From a virus: DNA of 39,929 nucleotides. The position numbers and the translations under genes are program-made. Positions 7,768-16,913 of the stretch are shown here, one piece after another. The DNA lies in IMG/VR virus record IMGVR_UViG_3300045974_000989, positions 1-39,929 of that record; one strand, written 5' to 3'. Position 1 is the first letter of the stretch, and each line of letters opens with the position of its first letter. Below the pieces are notes generated by a model. That model did no database searches, was not told where the DNA came from, and saw only the letters and a program-made list of their open reading frames with translations.

Positions 7768-8330
7768 ATCACTTGGCCCCGTGGTGATAGCGCCACCGAT
7801 ATTGTCGATACAGCGGCCACAGCAAAAAACTCAACAGGCCCGCGACTGGCAGTGTTAAGCTGCAATCGAGCCAAATGCGCATGCACCGGCTTGCTCCTGT
7901 CAATCGCGCCAACCGCCCCAGCAAACAAATCGTCGTCCACCGTCCGTGCAAACACATCCGCATCAATCGCAAACGTGCCCGGCACACCTTGTGTGTCAAA
8001 CCACTCAGCAATCGTTGCATCAATCCCCATCAACCGCAGCACCTCGGTGACCGCCCAAGGCGTACCCTGCAAGCGCCGCAATTTGATCCCGCTTTTGATC
8101 AATTCGCGTTGCGCATCTTCATCCAGCGCCAGCCGCCACCCATCGGTATCAACCACCCCGAACTCTTGCGCCAGATACGGCAATTGCCATTCCGGCGCAG
8201 TATCAATCAAACGCGGCACCACCCCGGCCAGATCAAGCGCAGCCAGCCGATCCGTGTAAATGCGCTCAAGCACCCGCATCCGCTCGTCTGATGCCAGTGC
8301 TGGCGGCAAAATAGAAGCTAATTCAACCAT
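7764..8330 (-). CDS. I: Tail protein I (baseplate)
   Basis: P2 gpI-type baseplate protein of 188 residues: an N-terminal LLPP-like segment (SILPPALASDERM), EWQLPYLAQEFGV, and the conserved KLRRLQGTPWAV region. It bridges baseplate wedge and fibre. The start is the ATG at 8330, inside the J gene's last codons. Order W-J-I-H matches P2 and BcepMu tails. Confidence 0.9.
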   Translation of the reverse strand: MVELASILPPALASDERMRVLERIYTDRLAALDLAGVVPRLIDTAPEWQLPYLAQEFGVVDTDGWRLALDEDAQRELIKSGIKLRRLQGTPWAVTEVLRLMGIDATIAEWFDTQGVPGTFAIDADVFARTVDDDLFAGAVGAIDRSKPVHAHLARLQLNTASRGPVEFFAVAAVSTISVALSPRGQVI

Positions 8331-9459
8331 GCCGCACTCCCGTGACTGCAATTTGCACCCCGGTGCAATGCGCCCACTGGTGCGCCTGCACTTCAACCCG
8401 CGCCGCTGGTGATATCAGCTCAATGTCATACACGCCCGCCCCCGAAATCGCGCTGCTGATTTGCATCGGCACAATGTCAACCCCGAGTTGCAGTTCGCGG
8501 GCTGGCAGGGGATCAGCGCCCGCTTGCGGCACGCCCAGGTGCAATAGTTGATTGATCCGCGCCAATGCCTGAGCCTGTACCAGCGCCGGATCGGCTCCGG
8601 CCAACGCCGTGATGTTGGCCACAATTTGATATTCGATCACCGGCGCAGCATGTACGCGCACCGCAATGCCCAGTGGCCGCGCAGTCTGGTCGCTCAGTTT
8701 GGCGCTCACCAAATCCAGCACCACCGCATCCGGCGCACCCGCATCGGTCAGCACATACACATCCACCTCGGCAGGCGCTGGCGAGACCGCTTGCACCGCA
8801 ATCACCGATTGATGAGCGGAGCGCGCCAAATACACATAGGCATCGGCTGGCCCCGCGACTGAAAACCCGGCAGGTGCCAGCAACAAGCGGCCCCGATAGG
8901 CCTCATCCGATTCCGCGTCCGCGCCGCCACTGCTGACTGTGATATTGCTGCACGACGCATCGAGCACATCGAGCAGCTCGGTCAGCGTGCCCGGCACATA
9001 GCCATTGCCCGCCAATCCGCCGTCCACGCAAGTCGCATCCGCCTCGGCAATCACATTGCCGGGCGCAATTGGCACATCGAATTCGGTCTGGAATGTCCGC
9101 TGCCCGTCGCCGGACTGGATCAAGGTGCCCGCGTTGATTTGCCGGGTCGTTGTTGCCGCTTGCTCGAACGTGACCCGAACCCGCGTGCGCGCATATTGCG
9201 CTGCCAGTCGTGGCGCACTGATCAATTCGCCCAGGTAGTCCAGTATCGGCCCGGTCGCAAAGCGCACCAGATTTTGCCGCGCAGCCTGATTGATCATCCC
9301 GCGCAGCAGCGCTTCGCGGTAGGCCATGTTATTGATCAGCAGCCGCTCAACTTGCGCCGGGTACAGGGTTTTTTCTGTCAGCCGCTCCCACTCCGCCACC
9401 ATTGCATCAACAATCGGCTGTGGGTCAACTGGCAGGTATTCCGGCACCAGCGCGCTCAC
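8323..9459 (-). CDS. J: Baseplate assembly protein J
   Basis: Baseplate wedge protein of 378 residues in the P2 gpJ/Mu gp47 family. The start is a GTG at 9459 that overlaps the W stop as GTGA. Family signs include SALVPEYLPVDPQPIVDAM at the N-terminus, a long helical dimer region with NNMAYREALLRG, and the central SGGADAESDEAYRGRLL segment. It works with W to form the contractile tail baseplate. Confidence 0.93.
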   Translation of the reverse strand: MSALVPEYLPVDPQPIVDAMVAEWERLTEKTLYPAQVERLLINNMAYREALLRGMINQAARQNLVRFATGPILDYLGELISAPRLAAQYARTRVRVTFEQAATTTRQINAGTLIQSGDGQRTFQTEFDVPIAPGNVIAEADATCVDGGLAGNGYVPGTLTELLDVLDASCSNITVSSGGADAESDEAYRGRLLLAPAGFSVAGPADAYVYLARSAHQSVIAVQAVSPAPAEVDVYVLTDAGAPDAVVLDLVSAKLSDQTARPLGIAVRVHAAPVIEYQIVANITALAGADPALVQAQALARINQLLHLGVPQAGADPLPARELQLGVDIVPMQISSAISGAGVYDIELISPAARVEVQAHQWAHCTGVQIAVTGVRHG

Positions 9460-9848
9460 GCTGCCCTCCGCAATGCCACGTCCAGCGACTGTTCCAGCCC
9501 GGCAGCAATGGTAAAAAACAAGCGCGCCACCAACCAACTGCCATCAACAATGCGCGGCACAATGCGCACAACCGCAATGCGCGGCTCCCATTTTCTCCAG
9601 GCTGCGGTCAACTCCCGCACCACATGCGGGATCGCCCGATTAACAGGCCAATCGATGTAACGCCACATATCGCAACCAAAATCAGGCCGCAACGGGTCAG
9701 CACCAAAGGGGGTGGTCGCAATCACATGCAGGCTCTGACCAATGTCGGCGAGATCGGTCGCAATGTCGGCGAGATCGGTCGCAACGCCGCCGATCTCGCC
9801 AAGACGGGCCTGCCAGTGGTGGGTATTTGGTATAGTGGGTGGGTTCAT
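9456..9848 (-). CDS. W: Baseplate protein W (gp25-like)
   Basis: Protein of 130 residues with the GPW/gp25 lysozyme-like fold signature: TTPFGADPLRPDFGCDMW followed by ELTAAWRKWEPRI. This family nucleates sheath assembly on the baseplate. The N-terminal 40 residues carry a duplicated heptad ATDLADI encoded by a 21-bp tandem repeat. It is the first gene of the third late transcription unit. Confidence 0.92.
   Translation of the reverse strand: MNPPTIPNTHHWQARLGEIGGVATDLADIATDLADIGQSLHVIATTPFGADPLRPDFGCDMWRYIDWPVNRAIPHVVRELTAAWRKWEPRIAVVRIVPRIVDGSWLVARLFFTIAAGLEQSLDVALRRAA
9741..9782. repeat. 21-bp tandem repeat, two copies
   Basis: Two perfect 21-bp units lie head to tail inside W and encode a repeated heptad ATDLADI, probably lengthening a short amphipathic helix. 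Confidence 0.9.
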
Positions 9849-9868
9849 GGTGGGCTTTCGTTACCACC

Positions 9869-9912
9869 ATCTTAGCGACCTGTGAGTAGGCCGTCATTTG
9901 ACACGCGTCAAA
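9869..9912 (-). promoter_or_regulatory. Late promoter 3 (palindrome plus -10)
   Basis: Leftward promoter before W. The 16-bp palindrome TTTGACGCGTGTCAAA (9912-9897) is followed after 22 bp by TAAGAT (9874-9869). The same palindrome and the same 22-bp spacing occur before the other two late units. The predicted start of transcription is about 9862. The likely activator is the Mor-family protein encoded at 39273. Confidence 0.75.
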
Positions 9913-9914
9913 AA

Positions 9915-10487
9915 CTACGCGCCGCCATCGCCGTCCGCATCGGTAATGCGCCCAGCCGAAACGATGTCCGAATCGAATGTGCTTTTGCCCGCAACGTGGA
10001 GCATATCTTTGATCTGCACTTTGCCGTTGAGCACAATGGCCCCGTTGATCGTCACCGTCTTGCCAGACAAATCCAGACTGCCACCAGCGGAGACTGATGC
10101 ATTGCCAGTGGCAGCGATCACCACATCACCCAGCACTGTTGCTGTGAGTTTGTGGGCCGTGCGATCATACTGCAAAATCGTTCCATCGGCGAATTGCGTC
10201 ATAAACAAATTTGCATCGTTGGTGGGTGGCAAATCGCCGTCGCTGTAGATCGCCCCCAACACAACGCCCGCTACGCCATCATCATCGAGCAGTATAGCCA
10301 CGTGCTCCCCAATGTCCGGCATCCAGAAACATTTGTCCTGATGGGTTTTAGGCACCAGGACAGACAAAAACATCGTGCGAACATTGTTGTACAACGGCAA
10401 TCGCACCCGCACGCGGGGCAGCTTGCCAGCCCCGACCTGCACGTCGCTGACGGTACCGAACTGCAACCCGCTCATGAAATCAGCCAT
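9915..10487 (-). CDS. V: Baseplate assembly protein V (spike)
   Basis: Protein of 190 residues in the P2 gpV/Mu gp45 central spike family. It has an OB-fold N-terminal half (VRVRLPLYNNVRTMFLSVLVP, EHVAILLDDDGVAGVVLGAIYSD) and a C-terminal stretch of repeating short beta strands (from about residue 125) that forms the trimeric spike. It pierces the outer membrane. The start overlaps the end of D. Confidence 0.92.
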   Translation of the reverse strand: MADFMSGLQFGTVSDVQVGAGKLPRVRVRLPLYNNVRTMFLSVLVPKTHQDKCFWMPDIGEHVAILLDDDGVAGVVLGAIYSDGDLPPTNDANLFMTQFADGTILQYDRTAHKLTATVLGDVVIAATGNASVSAGGSLDLSGKTVTINGAIVLNGKVQIKDMLHVAGKSTFDSDIVSAGRITDADGDGGA

Positions 10488-11502
10488 CTTTTCTCACCCT
10501 TTTGATTTCGGCGCTGGTGCTATAGCCGCTTGATCGCTGTATCGTATGACTGGCTCGGTCAATCAAGTACGTCCCGTCCAGTTTGCCAAAACCCGCCAGC
10601 GCCAGCGTCAAGCCCGCGATAATCCTTTGATCCCCCGCCAGGCTGATCGAGGCGGTCAACTTGTCTTCCTTCGCTGCCGCGAGCGCCGCCTTACTGCGCC
10701 GATCCGCCATACCGTTGGTGCCCAATCGGCCCGTCAGGCGCAGCGTGTCACCACTGCTGTGCTCACCCGGTTCGTCGCTGCCATCGTCCGCAATTTCGGT
10801 TTGGGCCAGCGCTTTTTTATCGTGGTCATAGCGCCGCATCGATACCGCCCTCGGCACGTCCTTGATCTGATCACAAAACTCATAGCTCGACAATTGTTCT
10901 GGTGTCAGTACCAGACTGGCCTTTTGCTCGCGTAGCGCTTGCCGATCAGAAAACACGATCCGGCCCGCCACGATCTTGAACACATAGCCGTATTCCCCCG
11001 CCAGCCGGGTCAAAAACGCCACGTCCCGCTCCATGTATTGGGTCACACGGTCGATTTTGATGGGGGCGATCTTGCCCACCACCTTTAAATGGTTTTTCTT
11101 GGCGATCCGCGCCACAATCGCCGCCAGCGTCGTGTTTTCATATGCTTTGGCTTCACGGGTTCGCACCGGCTTTCTCACTCCCGCCGATAGTGCCCGGATC
11201 ATCACCACCGATGGCGGGGCAGAAAAGCGGATTTGATCCACCTCGAAGCTACCACAGTCCAGCAGCGGCAAACCGCGTCGCCCCAGCTTGCCGCGCAGCA
11301 GATCACCCTTGGCCGGATACCATTCACGCTGCCAACGACCGTCCACATTATCGAGTTCCACCTCAAACTCCTCGGCTTCGCCTGCAATATTGTCCCGGTA
11401 CGATAACCGCGTCACAAACCGCGCCAGCGATGCCGTCACGTCTTTGCCACGCATCATCAGCTCATAATCAAAGCCGAGTTCAGTCTCGATCAGGCTAGCC
11501 AT
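10480..11502 (-). CDS. D: Tail protein D (baseplate hub)
   Basis: Protein of 340 residues in the P2 late control D/Mu gp44 hub family: LSYRDNIAGEAEEFEVELDN, ENTTLAAIVARIAKKNHL, the central FLTRLAGEYGYVFKI, and a C-terminal TYLIDRASHTI. It forms the hub between tube and spike. The order D-V agrees with the physical contact of the proteins. It overlaps the X gene by about 13 bp. Confidence 0.92.
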   Translation of the reverse strand: MASLIETELGFDYELMMRGKDVTASLARFVTRLSYRDNIAGEAEEFEVELDNVDGRWQREWYPAKGDLLRGKLGRRGLPLLDCGSFEVDQIRFSAPPSVVMIRALSAGVRKPVRTREAKAYENTTLAAIVARIAKKNHLKVVGKIAPIKIDRVTQYMERDVAFLTRLAGEYGYVFKIVAGRIVFSDRQALREQKASLVLTPEQLSSYEFCDQIKDVPRAVSMRRYDHDKKALAQTEIADDGSDEPGEHSSGDTLRLTGRLGTNGMADRRSKAALAAAKEDKLTASISLAGDQRIIAGLTLALAGFGKLDGTYLIDRASHTIQRSSGYSTSAEIKRVRKDG

Positions 11503-11708
11503 GGCGGCACCTCCAGCGTCACGGCATCGATGCGTTCAATGATTGGTATCATCAGCACCAATCCGACAGGCAGCACGGCGGTCATCGGTATCGATTCGTT
11601 GGCGTTGGCAATCACCTGGAACAACGCCGCATCGCCATAATATTTCGCGGCGATGCTGTCCCAACGCTCACCTTCAACCGTCGTATGCATCAAATACTGT
11701 GTCGTCAT
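11490..11708 (-). CDS. X: Tail protein X (LysM-like)
   Basis: P2 gpX-type protein of 72 residues with a LysM-like core (GERWDSIAAKYYGDAALFQVIANAN) ending in IIERIDAVTLEVPPWLA. In contractile tails such proteins sit near the hub. ATGATGA at the U-X junction couples translation; the second ATG (11708) has the better spacing to GGAGGG. Confidence 0.9.
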   Translation of the reverse strand: MTTQYLMHTTVEGERWDSIAAKYYGDAALFQVIANANESIPMTAVLPVGLVLMIPIIERIDAVTLEVPPWLA

Positions 11709-12616
11709 CATAGCCCTCCCGTGCGCAAGGCACCCTGCAACAACCACGCAGACAGCGGCTTTTGCAACGTCTGCGCGGTATCCAGCGCGCCCAACACCGC
11801 GCTGGCCGCGCCCGTCAATGGTGCCACGCTGTTGCCATCACGCGCTTGTTGCAGGTTGCGCCGGGCATCCTTGATCTGTCCGGCCATCAACACCGCCGCA
11901 GGCAGCATCCGCGCCGCACTGGTGACATTCGGCCCCAGTGCGGTCAAGGTTTGCGCCAGCGCATTGGAGGCGGGCAATGCCTGTCCCATCAACTGCATCA
12001 AGCCGGGCAACTGCCCCAATGCCGCTACCGGGTTGCGCTGTAATGTTTGCGCCAGCAACAAGCCCGCTTTCGCGGTTTGTAGCGCATTTTTTGCGGTCGC
12101 TGCAAAGCCCAGCGCCTGGTTGGCCAGCACCGCTGGCGCTTGGCTCGGTTTGATCACAATCCGCTGCCGCGCCCTGAGAACGGTTTCCAGCGGCACACGG
12201 GTGCGCAGCACAGCGGGTGCGGGTGGCAGTTCGCCGGGTTCGCCCGCATATTCAAGCAGGGTCACTTTGGCGCTGTTGGCGATCAGGCCGTTGTCGTGGG
12301 TCGCCGCACGCGGTGCATCTTCCACCTCGGTAATCACAAAATAGCCCTTGTGTTCGCCATTGGCAAACACCATCGGCAGCGGGCGCTTGGCGCTCTGCGC
12401 TGCCAGCAACGCACGCAGCCCCGCTGCCGGGTCGGAAAAATACGCATGCCAGGCCAATTCAACGCTCACTTGCATCAAACTTTCCGCCACCGGCTCCAGC
12501 CGTGGCTTGCCGCTGATGCGCGCATGCTGTGCCCACTCGACCGCATAGCGGATCGTGTGGGATGTCCAGCTCAATACGTCAAACTCCAGCGTTCCCAGTG
12601 TACAAAACGTCGCCAT
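11708..12616 (-). CDS. U: Tail protein U (extended form)
   Basis: About 302 residues. The N-terminal 130 residues carry the GpU pattern (FCTLGTLEFDVLSW, RYAVEWAQHARISGKPRLE, HKGYFVITEVED). The C-terminal 170 residues are rich in Ala, Leu and Gln and mostly helical, absent from P2 gpU and similar in length to forms in other Mu-like phages. It probably caps or completes the tail. ATGATGG at the tape measure stop gives coupled translation; GGAGGGGC is the ribosome site. Confidence 0.85.
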   Translation of the reverse strand: MATFCTLGTLEFDVLSWTSHTIRYAVEWAQHARISGKPRLEPVAESLMQVSVELAWHAYFSDPAAGLRALLAAQSAKRPLPMVFANGEHKGYFVITEVEDAPRAATHDNGLIANSAKVTLLEYAGEPGELPPAPAVLRTRVPLETVLRARQRIVIKPSQAPAVLANQALGFAATAKNALQTAKAGLLLAQTLQRNPVAALGQLPGLMQLMGQALPASNALAQTLTALGPNVTSAARMLPAAVLMAGQIKDARRNLQQARDGNSVAPLTGAASAVLGALDTAQTLQKPLSAWLLQGALRTGGL

Positions 12617-15600
12617 CATGCCCCTCCCAGACTGCGCCGATTGGCGTCGCGCATCATGCGCTGATAATGTTGCTCGAAGTTGCGGAAGAACGATTCCTTG
12701 TCGTCGGCCAGCAGCGCCCGTATTTGATTCGGGTCGGCGCTGCCGTTGATCTTGATGATCGGCGCATAATGGATCTCGATTTTGGTCGTGTGGCCAGCCC
12801 CCGGCAACGCTGCCATCCCGGCAGTATCTGTGACCCACGCTGGCAATGCCCGCACCGCTTGCGTCGGTGGCTTGGCCAGCATCAGCCCCGCCAGTCTGTC
12901 CGACTGCTTGCGCACCAGGTGCGAGCGCTGCTCGATGCCAATCGCTGCACCCTCGGCCACGTTGTGCCCGACTTCCATCATTTTGCGGCTTGGGCTCTTG
13001 ATGCCCAACACGTTTTTGATCGATGTCAGCGCGCTTGACCCCATATTGCTGACCGTCGTCTTGACTTGATCCCAGCGCTGCGTGATGCCGCCGATAAAGC
13101 CGCCAACCAGATCACTGCCAGCCTGCACAAAGCCGCGCACATAGCGCTTTGTGCTGTCCCACGCCCAGCCCACAGCGCCCACCACCACCGCCCAACCTTT
13201 TTTGATCTTTGGGCCTATCGTGTCCCAGTTTTTCCACAGGTAATACCCGCCATAGGCCAGCGCGGCCACCGCCGCAATCGTCCAGCCGATTGGCCCCATC
13301 GCCATTAACAGCGCCCGCCCAAAGTGCAAGACCATTGGCGCAGCGGCACGCAGCACCGTCCCGATCCGGGCCATGCCTGGTACGCGACCCAGCAGCCCAG
13401 CGGCCCGGCCAGCCACTGATCCAAGCCCACTGCCAATAAACCGCGTCGCGCCCCGCCACGCCAGGCGCGAGCTGCGGCGCAGCCCGGCACCGAGCCGCGC
13501 CAACCGCCCGCGCCGCAGGCGCACATCCGGCCCGTTGCCGTCACCCATGTTGACCACGTACACCTGCTGCACATCGCGTCCGGTTTTCTTGCCCCGCAAG
13601 AAGCCCCACAGCCGCATGCCGCCACCAGCGATGCCCATCACGCCACCAGCCAGAAATTTCATCGCCATAAACCCAACGGATAACACAGCCAGCCCCGCAA
13701 CCACAGCAACCCCGGTTTTCACCAGTTTTTGATTGTTGTCGATCATCGAAGACAGCCCGCCGATGTATTCATTTGCTGTCGCCACAAAACCACGCCCACT
13801 ACCAGTCTTGCCATCGCCATCTTTGTGCATGACAGCCCGGCCCAGCCCCAGCACCAGATCGTGCACGGCAATGCCAAAACTTTTCGCCTGTTCCTTGGCT
13901 GTTTCCTTGCGCTCTGCGGCGTCGCGCATGATACTGCCCCTGGCCTCGGCACTGCCCGAGCCCTTTTTGATATCCTCAAACTGCGCCCGGTTTTGCCGGA
14001 ATGCCAGATAGGCGTTGACTGACTGCATATTCTGGAATACTTTTGACAGCGCAAATTGCTCCACCACCGAGCGCACCGCATCCTCGTTGCCGGTTTCCTT
14101 TGCTTGCTTTAATGCCGCCCTAAAATCCAGCCTGTCCTTGACCCCATGCTTGTTGCGCACTTCAATCACCTTGCCGCTGGCCACCTTGTCGATGTACTTG
14201 TCCGTGACATCAATCGATGCCATAAACGCCGACATCTTGCCACTGGCCACCCGTTGCGTGATTTCCTTTTTATAATCGATACCCACGTCATGAAACGTTT
14301 TGACTGTATGCGCCGCTGTCATATGGCTCATCCAGTCCTTGACGTTGGTTGCCGCCTCTTCGGTTGTGCCCGACGAGCCCCGCGCTACTTGCATTGCCGC
14401 ACCCAATTCGCGCACGGCATCCATCCCGGTCACGCCAAACGATTTCATTCGTGCGCCCAGCTCCGGAAAGTAGCGCGCCATGTGGCGCAATTCAAACTGG
14501 CCTTGCTTGCCGGCATAATTGAGCGCATCAATGGCTTCCTGCATTTGCTTGACGCCCTTGATCCCCATCGAATGATCCAATGAGAATGTCAAATTCGCCA
14601 TGTCCTTCATTTGCGCTCGCGATGCGGTTGCCGAATGACCCAACACTGGCACGTACTTTTGTGCGTCCGCCGCAGTCATGCCGTTGGCAACCAACACACT
14701 TAAGCCACCCGCCAAATCCGCATGTTTTTGATTTGTATCCTTGGCTGCACGCCGAACCATCTGCCCCAACGCGTTTTCATCCTTACGCTTCATGCCACCC
14801 GTTATGGCCACGTCCCGCATCGCATCTTCATGTTCGATCCACGGGTTCGCCATGCGCACTGCCCCATACACGCCAGCGGTGGCACCGATCACCGCACCAT
14901 AGCCACTGGCACGCAAATCCCGGCCCCGCTCTTGCAGATCGCGCCCGGTCACGCCCATTTGCAGCGAGCGCTGGTGGTTGGCCAGCAGTGCATCGGCATT
15001 GGCTGGCCCGTTGGGATTGAGCCGCAACTGCTGCGCACGCTCATTGGCCCGGCGCAGCGCCGCTTCGGTGCGCTCGACTTCCCGGCGCAGCTCACTGCCC
15101 TGCCGGGTAGCATCGGTCAACCGGTTGCGGAACTGGTCGGCAACCCGCTCGGCACGGGTCAGCGATTCCTTGATCTTATCGACCTCGGCCCGCCCGGCCC
15201 CGGCAGTGCGCTCGACCTGCGCCAGCTTTTGCTTGAGCTGCTCAACCTGCGCCACGCTGGCGGCCAGGTTGGCTTTGGCCTTGTCCACATGCTGCTGGAA
15301 TTGCGTGCTCAGCGTATTCGCACGCGCCAGCGCCGCGTCCAGTTTGGTGATTTCGGCGGTGCTGCGTGCCGCTGCCTGTTCGGCCTGGCTTAGCGACTGG
15401 CGCAGGTGCTGCGCCCGCGCTGCGTTGTTGATCTGCTCGGTAATGGCGTTCGCCCGCGCCAGCGCTGCCGTCAACTTGTCGATTTCGGCGGTGGTGGCCG
15501 TGCCACTGGCCTTCGCGGAATAGATTTTTGCCGCCAGGCGCGCTGCCAAATCCTCGCTCGCAGCCAGCCGCTGATCCACATTGACCAGGCTGGTAGCAAA

Positions 15601-16134
15601 CTTGGTGCTCGCCTGCCCGGTGGCCTGCAATTCAGTTTTCAGGCGGGCGATTTCGGCCACCGTTGCCGCGCCGGTGCTGCGCGCTGCCGTCAGCTTGGCC
15701 GACAGCGATGCCGCCAGATTGGCACTATTGCCCAACTTTTGCTCCGCCTGCACCAGCGCCGACTGAAACGCCGCACTGGTCTGCGTTGCCTGCTGCAAAC
15801 TCGCCTGTGCGCGCTGCAATTGCACCGTCATGCCGCGCCCGGCATCCTCGGCCCGGCGCAAGCGCTGGCCAAAGGTCAGTGCCAGTTGGCTGCTGCGCTC
15901 AACATTGCGCCGGATGCCGCCCAAGCCCGCCTCAAATGCCGCCGCACGCGCCTGCGCTGCCGTCAGCTCGGTACGCATCTGGCGCAGGTTGTCCAGTGCC
16001 ACCCGCTGCACGCCTACCTGCGTCATGCTGGTACGCAAGCGCTCCGAAGCTGACCTCGCGTGATTAATAAAATTGACGACATTACCCGCCGCCGAAATCA
16101 CCAGCCCAACACTAAACACCCGGTTTGTCATCAT
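12616..16134 (-). CDS. T: Tape measure protein
   Basis: At 1172 residues this is the longest gene, as expected for the protein that sets tail length. The N-terminal 400 residues are near-continuous coiled coil (Ala, Gln, Glu, Arg rich). A conserved tape-measure core follows from about residue 410 (GYGAVIGATAGVYGAVRMANPW). Two hydrophobic segments lie downstream (VAVVAGLAVLSVGFMAMKFL and GPIGWTIAAVAALAYGGYY) that may form the membrane channel for DNA. Its start follows an intrinsic terminator by about 15 bp, so expression relative to upstream genes may be reduced. Confidence 0.95.
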   Translation of the reverse strand: MMTNRVFSVGLVISAAGNVVNFINHARSASERLRTSMTQVGVQRVALDNLRQMRTELTAAQARAAAFEAGLGGIRRNVERSSQLALTFGQRLRRAEDAGRGMTVQLQRAQASLQQATQTSAAFQSALVQAEQKLGNSANLAASLSAKLTAARSTGAATVAEIARLKTELQATGQASTKFATSLVNVDQRLAASEDLAARLAAKIYSAKASGTATTAEIDKLTAALARANAITEQINNAARAQHLRQSLSQAEQAAARSTAEITKLDAALARANTLSTQFQQHVDKAKANLAASVAQVEQLKQKLAQVERTAGAGRAEVDKIKESLTRAERVADQFRNRLTDATRQGSELRREVERTEAALRRANERAQQLRLNPNGPANADALLANHQRSLQMGVTGRDLQERGRDLRASGYGAVIGATAGVYGAVRMANPWIEHEDAMRDVAITGGMKRKDENALGQMVRRAAKDTNQKHADLAGGLSVLVANGMTAADAQKYVPVLGHSATASRAQMKDMANLTFSLDHSMGIKGVKQMQEAIDALNYAGKQGQFELRHMARYFPELGARMKSFGVTGMDAVRELGAAMQVARGSSGTTEEAATNVKDWMSHMTAAHTVKTFHDVGIDYKKEITQRVASGKMSAFMASIDVTDKYIDKVASGKVIEVRNKHGVKDRLDFRAALKQAKETGNEDAVRSVVEQFALSKVFQNMQSVNAYLAFRQNRAQFEDIKKGSGSAEARGSIMRDAAERKETAKEQAKSFGIAVHDLVLGLGRAVMHKDGDGKTGSGRGFVATANEYIGGLSSMIDNNQKLVKTGVAVVAGLAVLSVGFMAMKFLAGGVMGIAGGGMRLWGFLRGKKTGRDVQQVYVVNMGDGNGPDVRLRRGRLARLGAGLRRSSRLAWRGATRFIGSGLGSVAGRAAGLLGRVPGMARIGTVLRAAAPMVLHFGRALLMAMGPIGWTIAAVAALAYGGYYLWKNWDTIGPKIKKGWAVVVGAVGWAWDSTKRYVRGFVQAGSDLVGGFIGGITQRWDQVKTTVSNMGSSALTSIKNVLGIKSPSRKMMEVGHNVAEGAAIGIEQRSHLVRKQSDRLAGLMLAKPPTQAVRALPAWVTDTAGMAALPGAGHTTKIEIHYAPIIKINGSADPNQIRALLADDKESFFRNFEQHYQRMMRDANRRSLGGA

Positions 16135-16144
16135 CGCCACCAAT

Positions 16145-16178
16145 TAAAAGGGCGGGTACACCGCCGTGCATCCCGCCC
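16145..16178 (-). terminator. Hairpin with T-tract before tape measure gene
   Basis: A 7-bp perfect GC stem (GGGCGGG at 16150-16156 with CCCGCCC at 16172-16178) is followed leftward by TTTTAATT. The form is that of a moderate intrinsic terminator on the late strand, between the tail chaperone and tape measure genes. As there is no new promoter visible, it probably attenuates rather than stops transcription. Confidence 0.6.
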
Positions 16179-16185
16179 AAGTCTA

Positions 16186-16359
16186 TCAATTTGCATTGCG
16201 CTGCTGCGCCGCCACGATCTCTTCCGCCGCCTCGCAGTATTCCCAATATTCGCTAAGGGTGAGCAGGAACAGGCAGGCCAAACTCAAGCCCCGGTGTATC
16301 CGCAGCAGGCCCCGATCCATTTCCCGCATCTGCGATTCCGGTATCAACGATGCGGCGAA
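16186..16359 (-). CDS. Frameshift extension of tail chaperone (gp42/E'-like)
   Basis: From the T6 run leftward, a second frame encodes about 57 residues ending LSEYWEYCEAAEEIVAAQQR plus three more. It has no ribosome site of its own. It is reached by a -2 shift (or +1) at TTT TTT, giving a 233-residue fusion. Mu-like phages are known for an unusual -2 shift at this gene pair. The reading frame and the size of the extension fit that pattern. Confidence 0.65.
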   Translation of the reverse strand, partial: FAASLIPESQMREMDRGLLRIHRGLSLACLFLLTLSEYWEYCEAAEEIVAAQQRNAN

Positions 16360-16885
16360 AAAAGCGGCACAGGGCATACGAGTCTGCCAGCGCCAGGTTC
16401 GCCACGTCTTCCAACTGCAAACTGGCCATCGCGCCAATCAAAACGCCATCGCGCTCGGTCGCCAGCGCCGCCACTTGCGCCGCCCGGCGCTGGTCGCCCC
16501 GCGTCAATTCGCGCAGCAGCAGCGTGTTCACCGTGCCCATTGGCGTCAACAACGGGCGGGTCAGGGTGTATTGATAACCTGGCGCAATCACGGCGTCGAG
16601 CGGCGCAGGGTTGTTCAACCCACACAAGCTGTTCAGCTCGATCAACAAATTTTCAGAGTCGGTCAGCGACAGCATGCCAATGACATCGAGCGGCAAGGCA
16701 GTCATCTGGTGCAGCAAAAAGTCATCCTGATCATCGATATCATTGGGCGCATGCTTTTCTGCCAGCACGCGGTCTTGATGAAACATTTCAAAGATCGGCA
16801 CATCGCGCACCCGCGTTTCCACGGTGCCCGATTTGACGACCAGCTTGCCCAGCAGCGGCACCCGCTTGATTTCAATCCTGCTCAT
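16253..16885 (-). CDS. Tail assembly chaperone (gp41/gpE-like)
   Basis: Protein of 210 residues located between tail tube and tape measure, where long-tailed phages encode the chaperone pair that coats the tape measure. An AAAGGAA site precedes the ATG at 16885. The residues up to about 176 look folded; two segments have similar form (residues 30-80 and 110-170), which suggests an internal duplication. The last 34 residues are Gly/Pro-rich and low in helix, as expected for a frame not normally read. A T6 run at codons 175-176 allows a shift into a second frame encoding the longer form. Confidence 0.8.
   Translation of the reverse strand: MSRIEIKRVPLLGKLVVKSGTVETRVRDVPIFEMFHQDRVLAEKHAPNDIDDQDDFLLHQMTALPLDVIGMLSLTDSENLLIELNSLCGLNNPAPLDAVIAPGYQYTLTRPLLTPMGTVNTLLLRELTRGDQRRAAQVAALATERDGVLIGAMASLQLEDVANLALADSYALCRFFRRIVDTGIADAGNGSGPAADTPGLEFGLPVPAHP
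16358..16363 (-). other. Slippery T6 run for programmed frameshift
   Basis: In the zero frame the mRNA reads CGC UUU UUU CGC. Moving back two bases re-pairs Phe tRNA on UUU/UUC and enters the extension frame. No other homopolymer of this length occurs in the overlap of the two frames. Confidence 0.6.
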
Positions 16886-16913
16886 TGCTTTTTCCTTTAA
16901 AAGATTGACCCAA

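Noticed and set aside
7096-8259. + strand frame of 387 codons
   Set aside because: Opposes the fibre base and gpI genes; Cys/His/Arg-rich composition is typical of an antisense shadow.
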